Of a stretch of DNA of 64,000 nucleotides, positions 1 to 9,124 are shown in pieces. Position 1 is the first letter of the stretch. Every line of letters begins with the position of its first letter. Source of the stretch: an uncultured Commensalibacter sp. (GTDB taxonomy: Bacteria; Pseudomonadota; Alphaproteobacteria; Acetobacterales; Acetobacteraceae); assembly GCA_945266285.1 (NCBI GenBank), contig CALYOP010000008.1:1-64000 (forward strand). The letters run 5' to 3'. The position numbers and the translations under genes are program-made. The notes under the pieces were generated by a model, which did no database searches, was not told the origin of the DNA, and saw only the letters and a program-made list of their open reading frames with translations.

Positions 1-391
1 CCTAACTCTAGGGAATAAAAAACCGACGTCAGCGCCGCCGGTGATGCACCTTCTATCAATACAAATTATAATCGTCAATAAAAATCTTTAAAAAAAATTA
101 AAATTTTTCAAAATTCATAAAAAACAAGGGGTTATGAAAATTATATTGCGAGAAAATTCATAACAAAGAAAATTTCACAACATATGAACTTTTGCATCTT
201 GATAATTTTGGGTTTTCGTTAGTCTTCTTATCAGAAGGAATATTTCATACATTCTGGAATTTACTTCAAAGAACATGTCTAGCCATGTTGCTGAAATATG
301 TTTTTCAATTATACGATATACGAACAACAAAATTATTAAAAAACTTACAAATTTATGTCTAATCCTTTTGTTATATTAAATCTGATTTTCT
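1..391. other. Gene-poor left edge
   Basis: No open reading frame here has a start codon, ribosome binding site and recognisable product. The first 60 bases contain a short GC-rich patch (about 23-50) that contrasts with the very AT-rich sequence after it. It could be the end of something that continues outside the window, but neither strand gives a protein or RNA that I recognise. Around 279-293 a sequence loosely like the ends of IS6-family elements lies beside the transposase remnant, but I could not find a matching partner end. Confidence 0.5.
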
Positions 392-815
392 TCAAGATGA
401 GCTTTTATGATTAAAATAGTTGTAAAACTAACCGTAAATACTTTCAAACTTCTGGATATCATCAACGCTTCTAAACCGCTGCAGTACTCGCTTTAACCTG
501 CTAAATAACACGTATGAATTCTTAAGTAGTTATTCGGTCATCTTCTAATATCCTGATAGTTAGGCATTCCTAAATCACGTAAGACTTTCCTATACACAGA
601 AATTGCTGAATAAATACCTCATGATTGTATTGTTTTGGCTTTAGGAAGCCAAACATGTTTATGCAGACTCAATTATACTGACTTTTTTAACTGAGAATCT
701 TATCACAATTTTACAAAAAAATCGACTTATGGGAAACTGAAAGTGCAAGCGAAAACCTACAGATGATATCCGCATCACAAATCGCTTAGCATAATTAAAC
801 CCATCCTTTTTATCG
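392..815 (-). pseudogene. Decayed IS6-like transposase remnant
   Basis: Read on the minus strand, the lower half translates in two frames into the C-terminal signature of IS6/IS26-type DDE transposases. About 600-510 gives YRKVLRDLGMPNYQDIRR followed by a stop and NN. After a frame change, about 500-395 gives KRVLQRFRSVDDIQKF and, past another stop, FYNYFNH. This matches the family layout of NN..EN.H, then R..ER.M.RF.S...Q.F, then .FN. The upper part (about 802-665) reads YAKRFVMRISSVGFRLHF and FPIS, which resembles the N-terminal region of the same family less securely. The central catalytic part appears to be deleted. In-frame stops and a frameshift mean it cannot be functional. It was probably an insertion next to tRNA-Ser that has since decayed. 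Confidence 0.6.
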
Positions 816-884
816 AAACTAAAAGAGGAATGGGAATTGTCACTGTAAGCTTTAATGAGCATCTTTTTATCATGCTGCAAAATA

Positions 885-1142
885 TTAATTCACTCCAGGA
901 AAAGCAGTTACATATTGAATAGTAATATCGGGAAATGAATCTACGAATTGAACTTTAAAATCAGGGAAGGCTGTAACGAACTGCCATTTACCGCATTTAT
1001 CTGGGAAAGTATCAACAATTTGTACTTTGCCATATAAAGAAATATTATTATAAGTGCAGGCCTTTTTATTCAGACCTCCGTGTTCAGCATAAGCCGCAGT
1101 TGAGGAAAATAACAATAAAAAACAAATTCCCTTTTTAAACAT
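885..1142 (-). CDS. Small secreted FPD-repeat protein, probable 7(1) septoil knot domain
   Basis: An 85-residue protein with a clear signal peptide (hydrophobic residues 6-16, likely cleavage after AYA at 17-19). Its mature part is almost entirely a repeat: strands of the type V-x-x-V-x-x-FPD, with FP at residues 46-47, 59-60, 70-71 and 81-82. There are two cysteines (29 and 50) that could form a disulfide in the periplasm. From memory this pattern matches the family annotated as 7(1) septoil knot domain proteins; its function is unknown to me. An AGGA ribosome binding site precedes the ATG with normal spacing. It stands alone between an IS remnant and tRNA-Ser. The repeat is seen directly; the family name is a recollection to be checked by profile search. 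Confidence 0.65.
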   Translation of the reverse strand: MFKKGICFLLLFSSTAAYAEHGGLNKKACTYNNISLYGKVQIVDTFPDKCGKWQFVTAFPDFKVQFVDSFPDITIQYVTAFPGVN

Positions 1143-1589
1143 AAAATTTTTCCTGAATATTAATAAAAATTGATAAAAATAAATATAATACTTAATTTAA
1201 AAAAGAAAGATATTTCGTTCATATAATAGATATTAATCTAGGATTTAATTCGCATTATATTTGTAATCAATTGGTTCTGTGATTGAATTTTTTATTAAAG
1301 TAATCTTCAAATCTTAGAAAAAATGAATTTTACCCTCCACCAACTCTTCAAAACTATTTCCATAATAGATTAGAAAAACCAGAGAGATCAGGATATTTTC
1401 CTGAAAAAGAAAATACGGTGAAATTTAGACCTAAACCTTAAAAATTGATCTGTCGAGTTTTTTCCAAAATTCGTTGATCTTGGGAGATAATTACTATCTC
1501 AATATTTAATCCTCAGAATTAATTATTGGGTATAACGCATTATTTCAGGGAAATGTATTTTAACTGCACATAATATCAGTATTTGACTC
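1143..1589. other. Intergenic region without a recognised gene
   Basis: Very AT-rich. A 45-codon open stretch without a start codon (about 1303-1440, plus strand) ends in a protein-like tail but lacks a start and an identifiable family, so it may be debris. A small inverted repeat (TCAGGA/TCCTGA at 1388-1404) has no adjoining T-tract. The promoter for the minus-strand small secreted protein must lie near the left end of this interval. Confidence 0.4.
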
Positions 1590-1680
1590 TGGCGGAGAGA
1601 GTGGGATTCGAACCCACGGTACGCTATTAACGCACACACGCTTTCCAAGCGTGCGCCTTAAGCCGCTCGGCCATCTCTCC
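1590..1680 (-). tRNA. tRNA-Ser (anticodon GGA)
   Basis: A 91-nt class II tRNA on the minus strand. The acceptor arm GGAGAGA pairs with TCTCTCC, followed by discriminator G and an encoded CCA. The anticodon stem CACGC/GCGTG encloses the loop TTGGAAA, giving anticodon GGA. A long variable arm (TGTGCG...) typical of serine tRNAs follows, and the T arm GTGGG-TTCGAAT-CCCAC is intact. It reads UCC and UCU codons. Confidence 0.97.
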
Positions 1681-1791
1681 AGATTGCCTATAAGATGCTA
1701 CGGAAACATAGCAATTTTTACAGGATAGGCAAGCAAAAAATGTAATAGAATATCGTTTTTCATTTATTTTATTAATTAAATGCTTAAAAAT

Positions 1792-3339
1792 TTAACTTTT
1801 ATTAGGAGGATTAATAGGGAAAGTTGTTTCCCACCCACCACCAAGCGCTTTGTAGAGTTGAACTAGATTGGTTGAAATCTGCGTTGTGCTTTGAACAAGA
1901 TCTTTTTGTGAAGTCAATAGACGTCTTTCTGCATCCAGAACATTGATAAAATTCTGTAATCCTTGACGATATTGTTCTTGTGCTAAATATACAGCTCTTT
2001 GGTTGGCTTTTACGGTTTTTTCAATATTTTCTTTCCGTAATTGTTCGGCTCTATAAGCTGTCAAAGCATTATCGACTTCATGCCATGCTTGTAGAACCGT
2101 TTTTTGATAGAAAATTGCAGCTTCTTTTTGTTGGGCCTTTTTCAGTGTTAATTGCCCTTTTAAACGTCCGCCTTGAAAAATAGGAAGCGATATGGTTGGC
2201 CCGACATTCCATGCTCTTGAGCTCCAAAAACCTAAATCTCGGAATGAAAGGGATTGAAAGCCAAATTGGGCGTTTATTGTTACTTTTGGATAGAAATTAG
2301 CAACAGCAACACCAACTTCAGCTGTTGCAGCATGTAATTGAGATTCGGCCTGTCGAATATCGGGTCTACGTCTGGCCAATTCAGAAGGAAGCCCAACAGG
2401 AATTTGAGGGGGAACAGGAGGTATGGGTTTAACGGTAGCGAATTCCTCGCTTAAAGCACGTGGTGGTTTGCCAAGCAAAAGTGCAAGTGCATTGGTTTGT
2501 TCTGCAATTTGTTGTTCTAATTGAGGGATATCCGCTACAGTTTGATCGAGCTGAGCCTCAGCTGTTTGAATATCTAATTCCGTTACCAAGCCACCAGTAA
2601 AACGCTGTTTTGCAAGTAAGAGCGATTCTTGGGCGATTTTCTGATTCTCTTTCACAATTGCTAATTGTGCCTGAAAACCTCGGAGTGCTATATAATCATG
2701 CGCAACTTCTGCCTGTTGCGTAATGAGTACCCCTCTTCTCTCTTCTTCAGAGGCCTGCCAGTTCGCATGTGCTGATTCATATTGTCTTCGCACTCTTCCC
2801 CACAAATCGACTTCCCAACTTGTGTCAATATTATCCATCCACTCATTAAGCGTAGGAACATCAATATCGCTAGAATTAATCATAGGCCCTAAAGAGCTAC
2901 CATTTCGCGAATTAATGGCACGGTGAACCGCACGGCTAATAGATTTATTGCTATATTGCGTTCGGGAATAACCACCAGAAGCATTTAATGCGGGGAAACG
3001 ATCCGCACCCGATATTTGCATTTGTGCCCTGCTTTCTAATAAACGTTGCGTAGAAAGCAAGACATCAAGGTTTGAATTCGAAACCTGTTTTTCCAAGTTG
3101 CTAAGCATAGGATCATTAAAACAATCCCACCACTCTGGAGAAGGTGTTCTTAGATTTGTCTCACTAACAACGGATTGCGAATCTTTTCCTGCTGCAGGTT
3201 TTTCCCATTTTGAAGGTGTCCATTGATCTGGTTTTTTATAATCCGTCCCAACTGCACATCCTGTAAGCAATAACACGTTGGTTAACAGTATTGTGCTTGT
3301 GTAGAAAAAAAATCTTTTTTTCGTTTTAGTTAGCCGCAT
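1792..3339 (-). CDS. RND efflux outer-membrane lipoprotein (NodT/OprM family)
   Basis: Outer-membrane channel component of a tripartite RND-type efflux pump. The lipoprotein signal ends in a lipobox LLTGC with the acylated cysteine at residue 28, and is followed by the family-typical GTDYKKP. The body carries two outer-membrane efflux protein repeats, rich in Q/A/L coiled-coil helices. It includes the conserved RRPDIRQAE segment and a GQLTLKKAQQ stretch near the second periplasmic helix pair. At 515 residues it has normal family length. No membrane fusion protein or RND pump gene lies beside it, so it probably serves a pump encoded elsewhere. The ATG is preceded by a weak AGGA-like site. Confidence 0.9.
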   Translation of the reverse strand: MRLTKTKKRFFFYTSTILLTNVLLLTGCAVGTDYKKPDQWTPSKWEKPAAGKDSQSVVSETNLRTPSPEWWDCFNDPMLSNLEKQVSNSNLDVLLSTQRLLESRAQMQISGADRFPALNASGGYSRTQYSNKSISRAVHRAINSRNGSSLGPMINSSDIDVPTLNEWMDNIDTSWEVDLWGRVRRQYESAHANWQASEEERRGVLITQQAEVAHDYIALRGFQAQLAIVKENQKIAQESLLLAKQRFTGGLVTELDIQTAEAQLDQTVADIPQLEQQIAEQTNALALLLGKPPRALSEEFATVKPIPPVPPQIPVGLPSELARRRPDIRQAESQLHAATAEVGVAVANFYPKVTINAQFGFQSLSFRDLGFWSSRAWNVGPTISLPIFQGGRLKGQLTLKKAQQKEAAIFYQKTVLQAWHEVDNALTAYRAEQLRKENIEKTVKANQRAVYLAQEQYRQGLQNFINVLDAERRLLTSQKDLVQSTTQISTNLVQLYKALGGGWETTFPINPPNKS

Positions 3340-3581
3340 TACGGATGTGGTCCTATGTATAATTTGTCGATTAATTCATACATATCCCTAATCATTTTTG
3401 TTTTTCTGTCAATAAAAAGCGATATGAAAATAAAGGCTTTTTTCTTTTTCAATTAATTCAGATAAGAATATAATTCTTTAGGATAATTAACCAAATTTTT
3501 GAGGAAGAATATTTTCTTTTAAATAACACCTGTTGAGAATTATAGAAAAACAGGATTTTTTAAAAAAATTAAATTTTTTTG

Positions 3582-3610
3582 TTGCATAATTTTGGTTTAA
3601 AAGCTACTTA
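3582..3610 (+). promoter_or_regulatory. Putative sigma-70 promoter of tRNA-Thr
   Basis: TTGCAT and TACTTA are separated by 17 bases, with the tRNA beginning 9 bases after the -10 element. Position and spacing fit a housekeeping promoter; the -10 match is imperfect. Confidence 0.45.
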
Positions 3611-3619
3611 ATCGCCAAC

Positions 3620-3694
<75 letters not shown>

Positions 3695-3704
3695 TTCCCA
3701 TAAA

Positions 3705-3727
3705 TTACCTGTTCAGGTAACGCTTTT
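3705..3727 (+). terminator. Intrinsic terminator after tRNA-Thr
   Basis: The inverted repeat TTACCTG/CAGGTAA is followed by CGCTTTTT, only 11 bases past the tRNA CCA end. Confidence 0.6.
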
Positions 3728-3862
3728 TCAATACAGCATCAACTTATAAAAAACAAATAATCAGGCTTTATTTATCAATTTATTTCATTATTTCGTTTTT
3801 TTATTTGTTATATTTTTGGCTAACGTTTTATTACAAATTAAATCAAACCAAGCTGAAATTAA

Positions 3863-4930
3863 ATGAAATATTTTAAGGGATCCTTGATTTTTACCCTTTT
3901 TTGCATCTGTTTGGCTGCAATGTTGGGATATAATTCTACGCATACATTTCATGGAACATGTTCGGTTGTTTTTATTTGTTTATTGCTTGCTGTTCTAGAA
4001 ATTTCCCTTTCATTTGACAACGCCGTAGTCAATGCCTTGGTCCTTAAGAACATAGGGACATTATGGCAACAACGCTTTTTAACATGGGGTATTCTGATTG
4101 CCGTAATAGGAATGCGGTTACTTTTTCCTTTATGTATTGTTGGAATAGCATCCGATTTAGGGCCAATTTCTGTTTTATCCTTAGCCATTAATCAGCCAGA
4201 AAAATATACGCAAATATTAAACAGTGCTCATACACAAATCATGGGATTTGGTGGTTCTTTTTTATTAATGGTCGGTCTTAAATATTTTTTTGATAGCGAA
4301 AAAACCATTCATTGGTGTACGCCTATTGAATGCCATCTTGTCCGTTTTTCTAATTTAAAATCTGTTGAAATTGCTATTATCTTACTATTGCTTTTCATTG
4401 CTTCTCATTTTTTGCCTTTGTCTGAATCTTCTAAATTCCTAAGCTCTGGAATTTGCGGGTTATTAATTTTTATTATTGTCGATGGATTAAGTTCTTTATT
4501 AAAAATACCAGAAGAAACATCATCAGGTTCGATGATGGTAAAAAATGGATTGAGCAGTTTTATTTATTTAGAAATCCTGGATGCTTCTTTCAGCTTTGAC
4601 GGTGTCATAGGAGCATTTGCGCTTTCGACCAATCTATTTATTATTGCTATAGGTCTTGGAATTGGGGCAATGTTTGTGCGTTCTTTGACCGTTTTACTGG
4701 TTCAAAAAGATACGCTTTCTGAATATCGTTATCTTGAACATGGCGCATTTTGGGCTATTCTTGCTTTAGCTATAATTATGTTTATCAATGTTCGCGTTCA
4801 GATTCCTGAAATTGTAACTGGTTCAATCGGTGCTCTACTTATTATACTTGCACTTATATCATCTATTCGTTGGAATAAACGTAATGCTATTTTAAATACA
4901 ATAAGTAGTAGTAAATCTAATAAAAAATAA
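3863..4930 (+). CDS. DUF475 / TerC-superfamily integral membrane protein
   Basis: A polytopic membrane protein of 355 residues with about nine hydrophobic segments. It has two acidic motifs typical of the TerC/LysE-like superfamily: LEISLSFDNAVVNA near residues 46-59 and LEILDASFSFDGVIGA near 236-251. The paired Asp/Asn residues inside membrane segments are thought to bind metal ions in this superfamily, whose members include manganese exporters and tellurite-resistance proteins. The exact substrate of the DUF475 branch is not established. It is a single-gene unit following tRNA-Thr and convergent with the SDR gene. No strong ribosome binding site is visible before the ATG. A second, shorter TerC-type protein is encoded at 42733-43344. 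Confidence 0.85.
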   Translation: MKYFKGSLIFTLFCICLAAMLGYNSTHTFHGTCSVVFICLLLAVLEISLSFDNAVVNALVLKNIGTLWQQRFLTWGILIAVIGMRLLFPLCIVGIASDLGPISVLSLAINQPEKYTQILNSAHTQIMGFGGSFLLMVGLKYFFDSEKTIHWCTPIECHLVRFSNLKSVEIAIILLLLFIASHFLPLSESSKFLSSGICGLLIFIIVDGLSSLLKIPEETSSGSMMVKNGLSSFIYLEILDASFSFDGVIGAFALSTNLFIIAIGLGIGAMFVRSLTVLLVQKDTLSEYRYLEHGAFWAILALAIIMFINVRVQIPEIVTGSIGALLIILALISSIRWNKRNAILNTISSSKSNKK

Positions 4931-4951
4931 TTTATTCAACAAAATGAATAA
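4931..4951. terminator. AT-rich hairpin between convergent genes
   Basis: TTTATTCA and TGAATAAA form an 8-bp stem with a 5-base loop, with A/T runs on both sides, in the 29-base gap between two convergent genes. Its placement suggests a bidirectional terminator, but the stem has little GC. Confidence 0.4.
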
Positions 4952-4959
4952 AAATTTAA

Positions 4960-5691
4960 TCAAGCTAAAAATCCACCATCAACCGGTATTGCTGCACCAT
5001 TAATATAATTAGCATCAGGATGAACCAAAAAGGACACAGCACGGGCAATATCCTGAACATGACCATATTTACCCACAGCAACATAGCTTGCCAGCATATT
5101 AGCCCCTTCTCCATCTGCAGGATTTAATTCCGTATCAATAGGGCCAGGTTCTATAACATTAATTGTTATTTTTTTACTTCCTAAATCACGTGCAACCCCT
5201 TGCGCAAATCCACGCAAACTTGCTTTGGTAGCTGCATAAAGTGAAATTCCTGAAAATGGTGCACGGCCAGCAAAGGCAGATCCCATTAACACTATTCTAC
5301 CGCCTGCTTTCATATGTAAGACAGCTTCATGCGTTTCAATCATAACGCCACGAAGATTAAGATTGAGAATATTTTCAATATCTTCGATATCCACTTTATC
5401 AATCGTTTTCGTATTATAAATACCGGCATTACATATTAATGCATCAAGACGTCCAAAATGTTTAATCGTTTCAGAAATTACTTTTCTATTACCTTCTATT
5501 GTCGCTTCATTTGCTTGAATAGTAAGAACTTTACGACCAATTTCTTTAATTTTATTAGCTGTTTTATCCGCGGCTGACGAATTCTTTGCATAAGAAAAAG
5601 CAATATCAAATCCATCTTTTGCAAGTTGTTCAGCTATCGCAGCCCCAATACCTCTACTACCGCCTGTAACCAGAGCCACACGATTAGCCAT
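4960..5691 (-). CDS. SDR family NAD(P)-dependent oxidoreductase (FabG-like)
   Basis: A classical short-chain dehydrogenase/reductase of 243 residues. It has the Rossmann cofactor motif TGGSRGIG near the N-terminus, the NAG motif at about residue 88, a catalytic Ser in GSAFAG and the catalytic YAATK pair, followed by the PGPIDT segment. Substrate is unclear. It resembles FabG-type 3-oxoacyl reductases, but it stands alone rather than in a fatty-acid operon, so a stress- or sugar-related reductase is equally possible. I chose the ATG at 5691: GGAG lies six bases upstream of it, whereas an in-frame ATG four codons earlier has no such site. Confidence 0.88.
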   Translation of the reverse strand: MANRVALVTGGSRGIGAAIAEQLAKDGFDIAFSYAKNSSAADKTANKIKEIGRKVLTIQANEATIEGNRKVISETIKHFGRLDALICNAGIYNTKTIDKVDIEDIENILNLNLRGVMIETHEAVLHMKAGGRIVLMGSAFAGRAPFSGISLYAATKASLRGFAQGVARDLGSKKITINVIEPGPIDTELNPADGEGANMLASYVAVGKYGHVQDIARAVSFLVHPDANYINGAAIPVDGGFLA

Positions 5692-5872
5692 TTTATTCTC
5701 CATCTATGTTGTTTTGAAGTAATATTATAAATATTTATTTAATAATTATTTAAATCATGAATTTTAATACTTATCACGTGAATAAATTTTTCAATAAAAC
5801 CCAGTTATGCACGTTGATTTACATAACTAGATTTTTTAAATAATTTAAACAAACCAAAAGCAATAACGAAAA

Positions 5873-7690
5873 TTATTCAACCGTTACCGATTTGGCAAGA
5901 TTACGCGGTTGATCGACATCAGTTCCTTTAATTAAGGCTGCTTCATATGCTAACATTTGCACGGGAACTGTATACAAAATCGGTGAAACAAAAGGATGAA
6001 CATCAGGTAAAACTACAACTTGTTCAGCAATCCCTTTCAAGGTTTTTGCACCCTTTTCATCGGTAAAGACTAATAAACGTCCGCCTCTTGCTTTTGCTTC
6101 TTGGAGGTTTGAAACCGTTTTATCAAATAAATATCCCAATGGAACGACTGAAATAATTGGAACCGTTGGATCAATTAAGGCAATAGGCCCATGTTTCATT
6201 TCTCCTGCTGCATAGGCATCAGCGTGAATATAGGAAATTTCCTTTAATTTCAAAGCACCTTCCATAGCAACTGGGAAAAGAATACCGCGGCCAAGGTAAA
6301 TAACCGTTTGTGCTTCAGCTACAATTTTAGCCATTTCCTGTATAGCGGGTTGCAATTGCAAGGCTTCGGCAACACGGCTTGGAACATCAAGTAAAGCTGA
6401 TAAACAAGCATCTGCGGTTTCATTCGTTAAATTTCCACGTTTAACGCCAGCAACCAAAGTTAAACATGCCAATACCGTCAATTGAGCAGAAAAAGCTTTC
6501 GTAGTAGCGACAGCAATTTCAACACCCGCATCAGTACCCAAAACGGTATCGCTTTCTCGTGCCATGGTACTATGTTCACAATTCAGAACCGATATAATAT
6601 GTTGGCCTGCATTTTTAAGCAATCGCAACGCACCAAGCGTATCTGCTGTTTCACCAGATTGAGAAATTAGGAGACCTATTCCGTTTTTATCAAGCGGTGG
6701 ATTACGATAACGTAATTCGCTGGCAATATCGATGTCTACGGGTAAACGTGCATATTCTTCCAACCAATAACGTCCAATCATTCCCGCATAATAAGCTGAA
6801 CCACATGCGGTAACCGTTGCACGTGAAATAGACGTAAAATCAATCTCAGGTAATTCGATTTGATGGGTTGATGGATTAACAAAACGTCGTAAGGTTTGGC
6901 CAATCACAACGGGATGTTCATTCAGTTCTTTTTCCATGTAATGGCGGTAACCATCTTTACCAATAGCACCTGCCATTAAAGCTGTGATCTGTATTGGACA
7001 ATCAATAGAACGACCTTCTAAATCATAAAAATCCGCACCTTTCCGTGTTAAAACAACCCATGATCCATCGGGCATATATGCAATTCGACGTGTTAACGGA
7101 GCTAGAGCCAAACTATCCGATCCCAGGAACATTTCTGATTCACCAAAACCGACAATCAGGGGCGCACCATGTCGTGCTCCAATCATTAAATTTTCTTCAT
7201 TGGCAAACAACATCGCAATAGCAAATGCACCTTCTAGCCGATTTAAAGCTGTATGTGCTGCATCTTTGGGTGATTTACCTTGTTTTAGATATAAATCGAC
7301 TAATAAAGCGATGGTTTCACTATCGGTATCACTTTTAAAAATCTGGCCGGCTTCTTCTAATTCTTTACGAAGTGCTTCATGATTTTCAATGATACCGTTA
7401 TGAACGATTGCGACCCGTTCTGTTGCATGCGGATGTGCATTATTTTCAGTGGGTGCACCATGCGTTGCCCAACGGGTATGTCCGATACCAACCGTACCTG
7501 ATAGCGCATTTTTCTTTAGGATCTCGCCAAGATTATCCAACTTTCCAGAAGCTCTTCTACGTTCGATAGAGCCGTTGACTAATGTTGCAATTCCAGCCGA
7601 GTCATATCCACGATATTCCAATCTCCGCAATGCTTCGAAAATAATTGGTACTGCGGATTGGTTACTTAGAACTCCTACAATTCCACACAT
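5873..7690 (-). CDS. glmS: Glutamine-fructose-6-phosphate aminotransferase (isomerizing)
   Basis: Makes glucosamine-6-phosphate from fructose-6-phosphate and glutamine, the entry step to UDP-GlcNAc for peptidoglycan and lipid A. Cys2 in MCGIVG is the glutaminase nucleophile. HTRWATHG and HNGIIENH belong to the class II glutaminase domain (about 1-220). Two SIS isomerase domains follow, with SQSGETADT and TTKAFSAQ, and the protein ends in the conserved DQPRNLAKSVTVE. Its 605 residues are full length. It lies 17 bases downstream of glmU, so the two consecutive enzymes of the pathway are co-transcribed. No glmS ribozyme-like leader can fit in that gap. Confidence 0.97.
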   Translation of the reverse strand: MCGIVGVLSNQSAVPIIFEALRRLEYRGYDSAGIATLVNGSIERRRASGKLDNLGEILKKNALSGTVGIGHTRWATHGAPTENNAHPHATERVAIVHNGIIENHEALRKELEEAGQIFKSDTDSETIALLVDLYLKQGKSPKDAAHTALNRLEGAFAIAMLFANEENLMIGARHGAPLIVGFGESEMFLGSDSLALAPLTRRIAYMPDGSWVVLTRKGADFYDLEGRSIDCPIQITALMAGAIGKDGYRHYMEKELNEHPVVIGQTLRRFVNPSTHQIELPEIDFTSISRATVTACGSAYYAGMIGRYWLEEYARLPVDIDIASELRYRNPPLDKNGIGLLISQSGETADTLGALRLLKNAGQHIISVLNCEHSTMARESDTVLGTDAGVEIAVATTKAFSAQLTVLACLTLVAGVKRGNLTNETADACLSALLDVPSRVAEALQLQPAIQEMAKIVAEAQTVIYLGRGILFPVAMEGALKLKEISYIHADAYAAGEMKHGPIALIDPTVPIISVVPLGYLFDKTVSNLQEAKARGGRLLVFTDEKGAKTLKGIAEQVVVLPDVHPFVSPILYTVPVQMLAYEAALIKGTDVDQPRNLAKSVTVE

Positions 7691-7707
7691 TAATCTAAAA
7701 ACTCCTG

Positions 7708-9036
7708 TTACTTATCTGTTTTCTTTAGAAGCGCTCTTCCTGCTTTATTAACCTGCTTTGCACGTCCAAAAGCCATAGCTCCATCGGGCACATCTTGTGT
7801 AAGAACACTGCCTGCTGCAATTAAGCTTTTATCACCGATTGTCACAGGCGCAACTAATATAGAATCAGAACCTATAAACACTTCTTTACCAATAATAGTA
7901 CGGTGTTTGTTTATTCCATCATAATTACAGGTAATGGTTCCCGCACCAATATTAGTTTTCGAACCGATTTCGGCGTCACCTAAATATGTTAAATGATTAG
8001 CTTTTGCACCATCGCCCAGATAAGTTGCTTTTAATTCTACAAAATTGCCAACATGTGCAGCATTTCCAATATGACTGCCAGGACGCAGCCGTGCAAAGGG
8101 CCCTATAATGGCATTTTCTTCGATATTACAACCTTCTAAATGACTGAAAGACCTAATCTCTACGCCAGTTTTAATTTGGACATTAAGACCAAAAACGACA
8201 TGCGGGTAAATGAGAACATCGGGTTCTAAAATCGTATCTGCTGATAAATAAACAGTTTCCGGTGCAATCATCGTTACACCGTTATCCATTGCTTTTTTAC
8301 GTAAATGTTTTTGAACAATCTGTTCAGCTTCTGCCAATTCGCTTTTGGAATTAATGCCCCGTAATTCTTCTTCTGGTGCGCGATGCGCTTTGACTTTTTT
8401 ACCGTCTTCTACTGCCAATTTAACAATATCGACTAAATAATATTCACCTTTGCTGTTATCGTTTTTAACTTGATGTAAGCATTTTTTCAAGAAATCCGCC
8501 GAAGCACATAAAACACCAGCATTACATAACCGGACTGCCTTTTCCTCTGGGGTTGCATCGTTATATTCAACAATACGTTCAACCCAACCATGATTTTCAA
8601 TGACACGACCATAGGCTTTGGGATCATCACAAAGCATTGCCATTAACGCCATAGTTACACCGTCTTGTTGGCGTGTTTTTAAAAGGCTTTTTAACGTCTC
8701 ACTAGTAATTAAAGGATTATCTGCGTATAAAACAGCAACTTCACCATTTCCAAAATAAGCTTCGGCTTGCAATGCTGCATGTGCTGTTCCCAACCGATCT
8801 TTTTGAACGACAATCTGATGAGGAGCTGCAATTTTGGCGACTTCTTCCATATCAGGGCCAATAACAACGACAATCCTATCAAACACTTGTTCCACATGGT
8901 CTAATAAGTATCGTAACATTGGTTTTCCAGCTAAAGGCTGCAATGCCTTAGGAAGTCGGGATTTCATTCGGGTCCCCATCCCTGCTGCAAGGATTACCGC
9001 AACCGATTCAACAACATTATTCTTGTTCATATCCAC
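7708..9036 (-). CDS. glmU: Bifunctional GlcN-1-P acetyltransferase / GlcNAc-1-P uridyltransferase
   Basis: Catalyses the last two steps to UDP-GlcNAc. The N-terminal pyrophosphorylase domain has LAAGMGTRMKS with the substrate-binding loop, and the downstream YADNPLI and NAGVLC motifs. The C-terminal left-handed beta-helix carries hexapeptide repeats (IGPFARLRPG, IGAGTITCNYDG, FIGSDSILVAP), the acetyltransferase part. At 442 residues it is slightly shorter than the E. coli enzyme but both domains are complete. It is the first gene of the glmU-glmS pair and is divergent from gph. Confidence 0.97.
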   Translation of the reverse strand: MDMNKNNVVESVAVILAAGMGTRMKSRLPKALQPLAGKPMLRYLLDHVEQVFDRIVVVIGPDMEEVAKIAAPHQIVVQKDRLGTAHAALQAEAYFGNGEVAVLYADNPLITSETLKSLLKTRQQDGVTMALMAMLCDDPKAYGRVIENHGWVERIVEYNDATPEEKAVRLCNAGVLCASADFLKKCLHQVKNDNSKGEYYLVDIVKLAVEDGKKVKAHRAPEEELRGINSKSELAEAEQIVQKHLRKKAMDNGVTMIAPETVYLSADTILEPDVLIYPHVVFGLNVQIKTGVEIRSFSHLEGCNIEENAIIGPFARLRPGSHIGNAAHVGNFVELKATYLGDGAKANHLTYLGDAEIGSKTNIGAGTITCNYDGINKHRTIIGKEVFIGSDSILVAPVTIGDKSLIAAGSVLTQDVPDGAMAFGRAKQVNKAGRALLKKTDK

Positions 9037-9124
9037 TATTATACCATTGTTAATTCTAGAAAATTTCTAATTTGCACGCTAAGATAACCCAGCAATCTTA
9101 TTCTTTCTTTTGGAAAATCGCACG

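Noticed and set aside
278-300. IS6-like terminal inverted repeat
   Set aside because: Only one loosely matching end could be found and none at the other side of the transposase remnant.
659-880. 73-codon open frame on the minus strand
   Set aside because: No ribosome binding site and no family as a whole. Its middle resembles an IS6 transposase N-terminus, so I treat it as part of the decayed element rather than a gene.
1388-1404. TCAGGA/TCCTGA hairpin
   Set aside because: No T-tract in either useful direction and no gene ending nearby.
1303-1440. Open stretch of about 45 codons on the plus strand with a protein-like C-terminal tail
   Set aside because: No start codon, upstream stop, no recognised family; at most gene debris.
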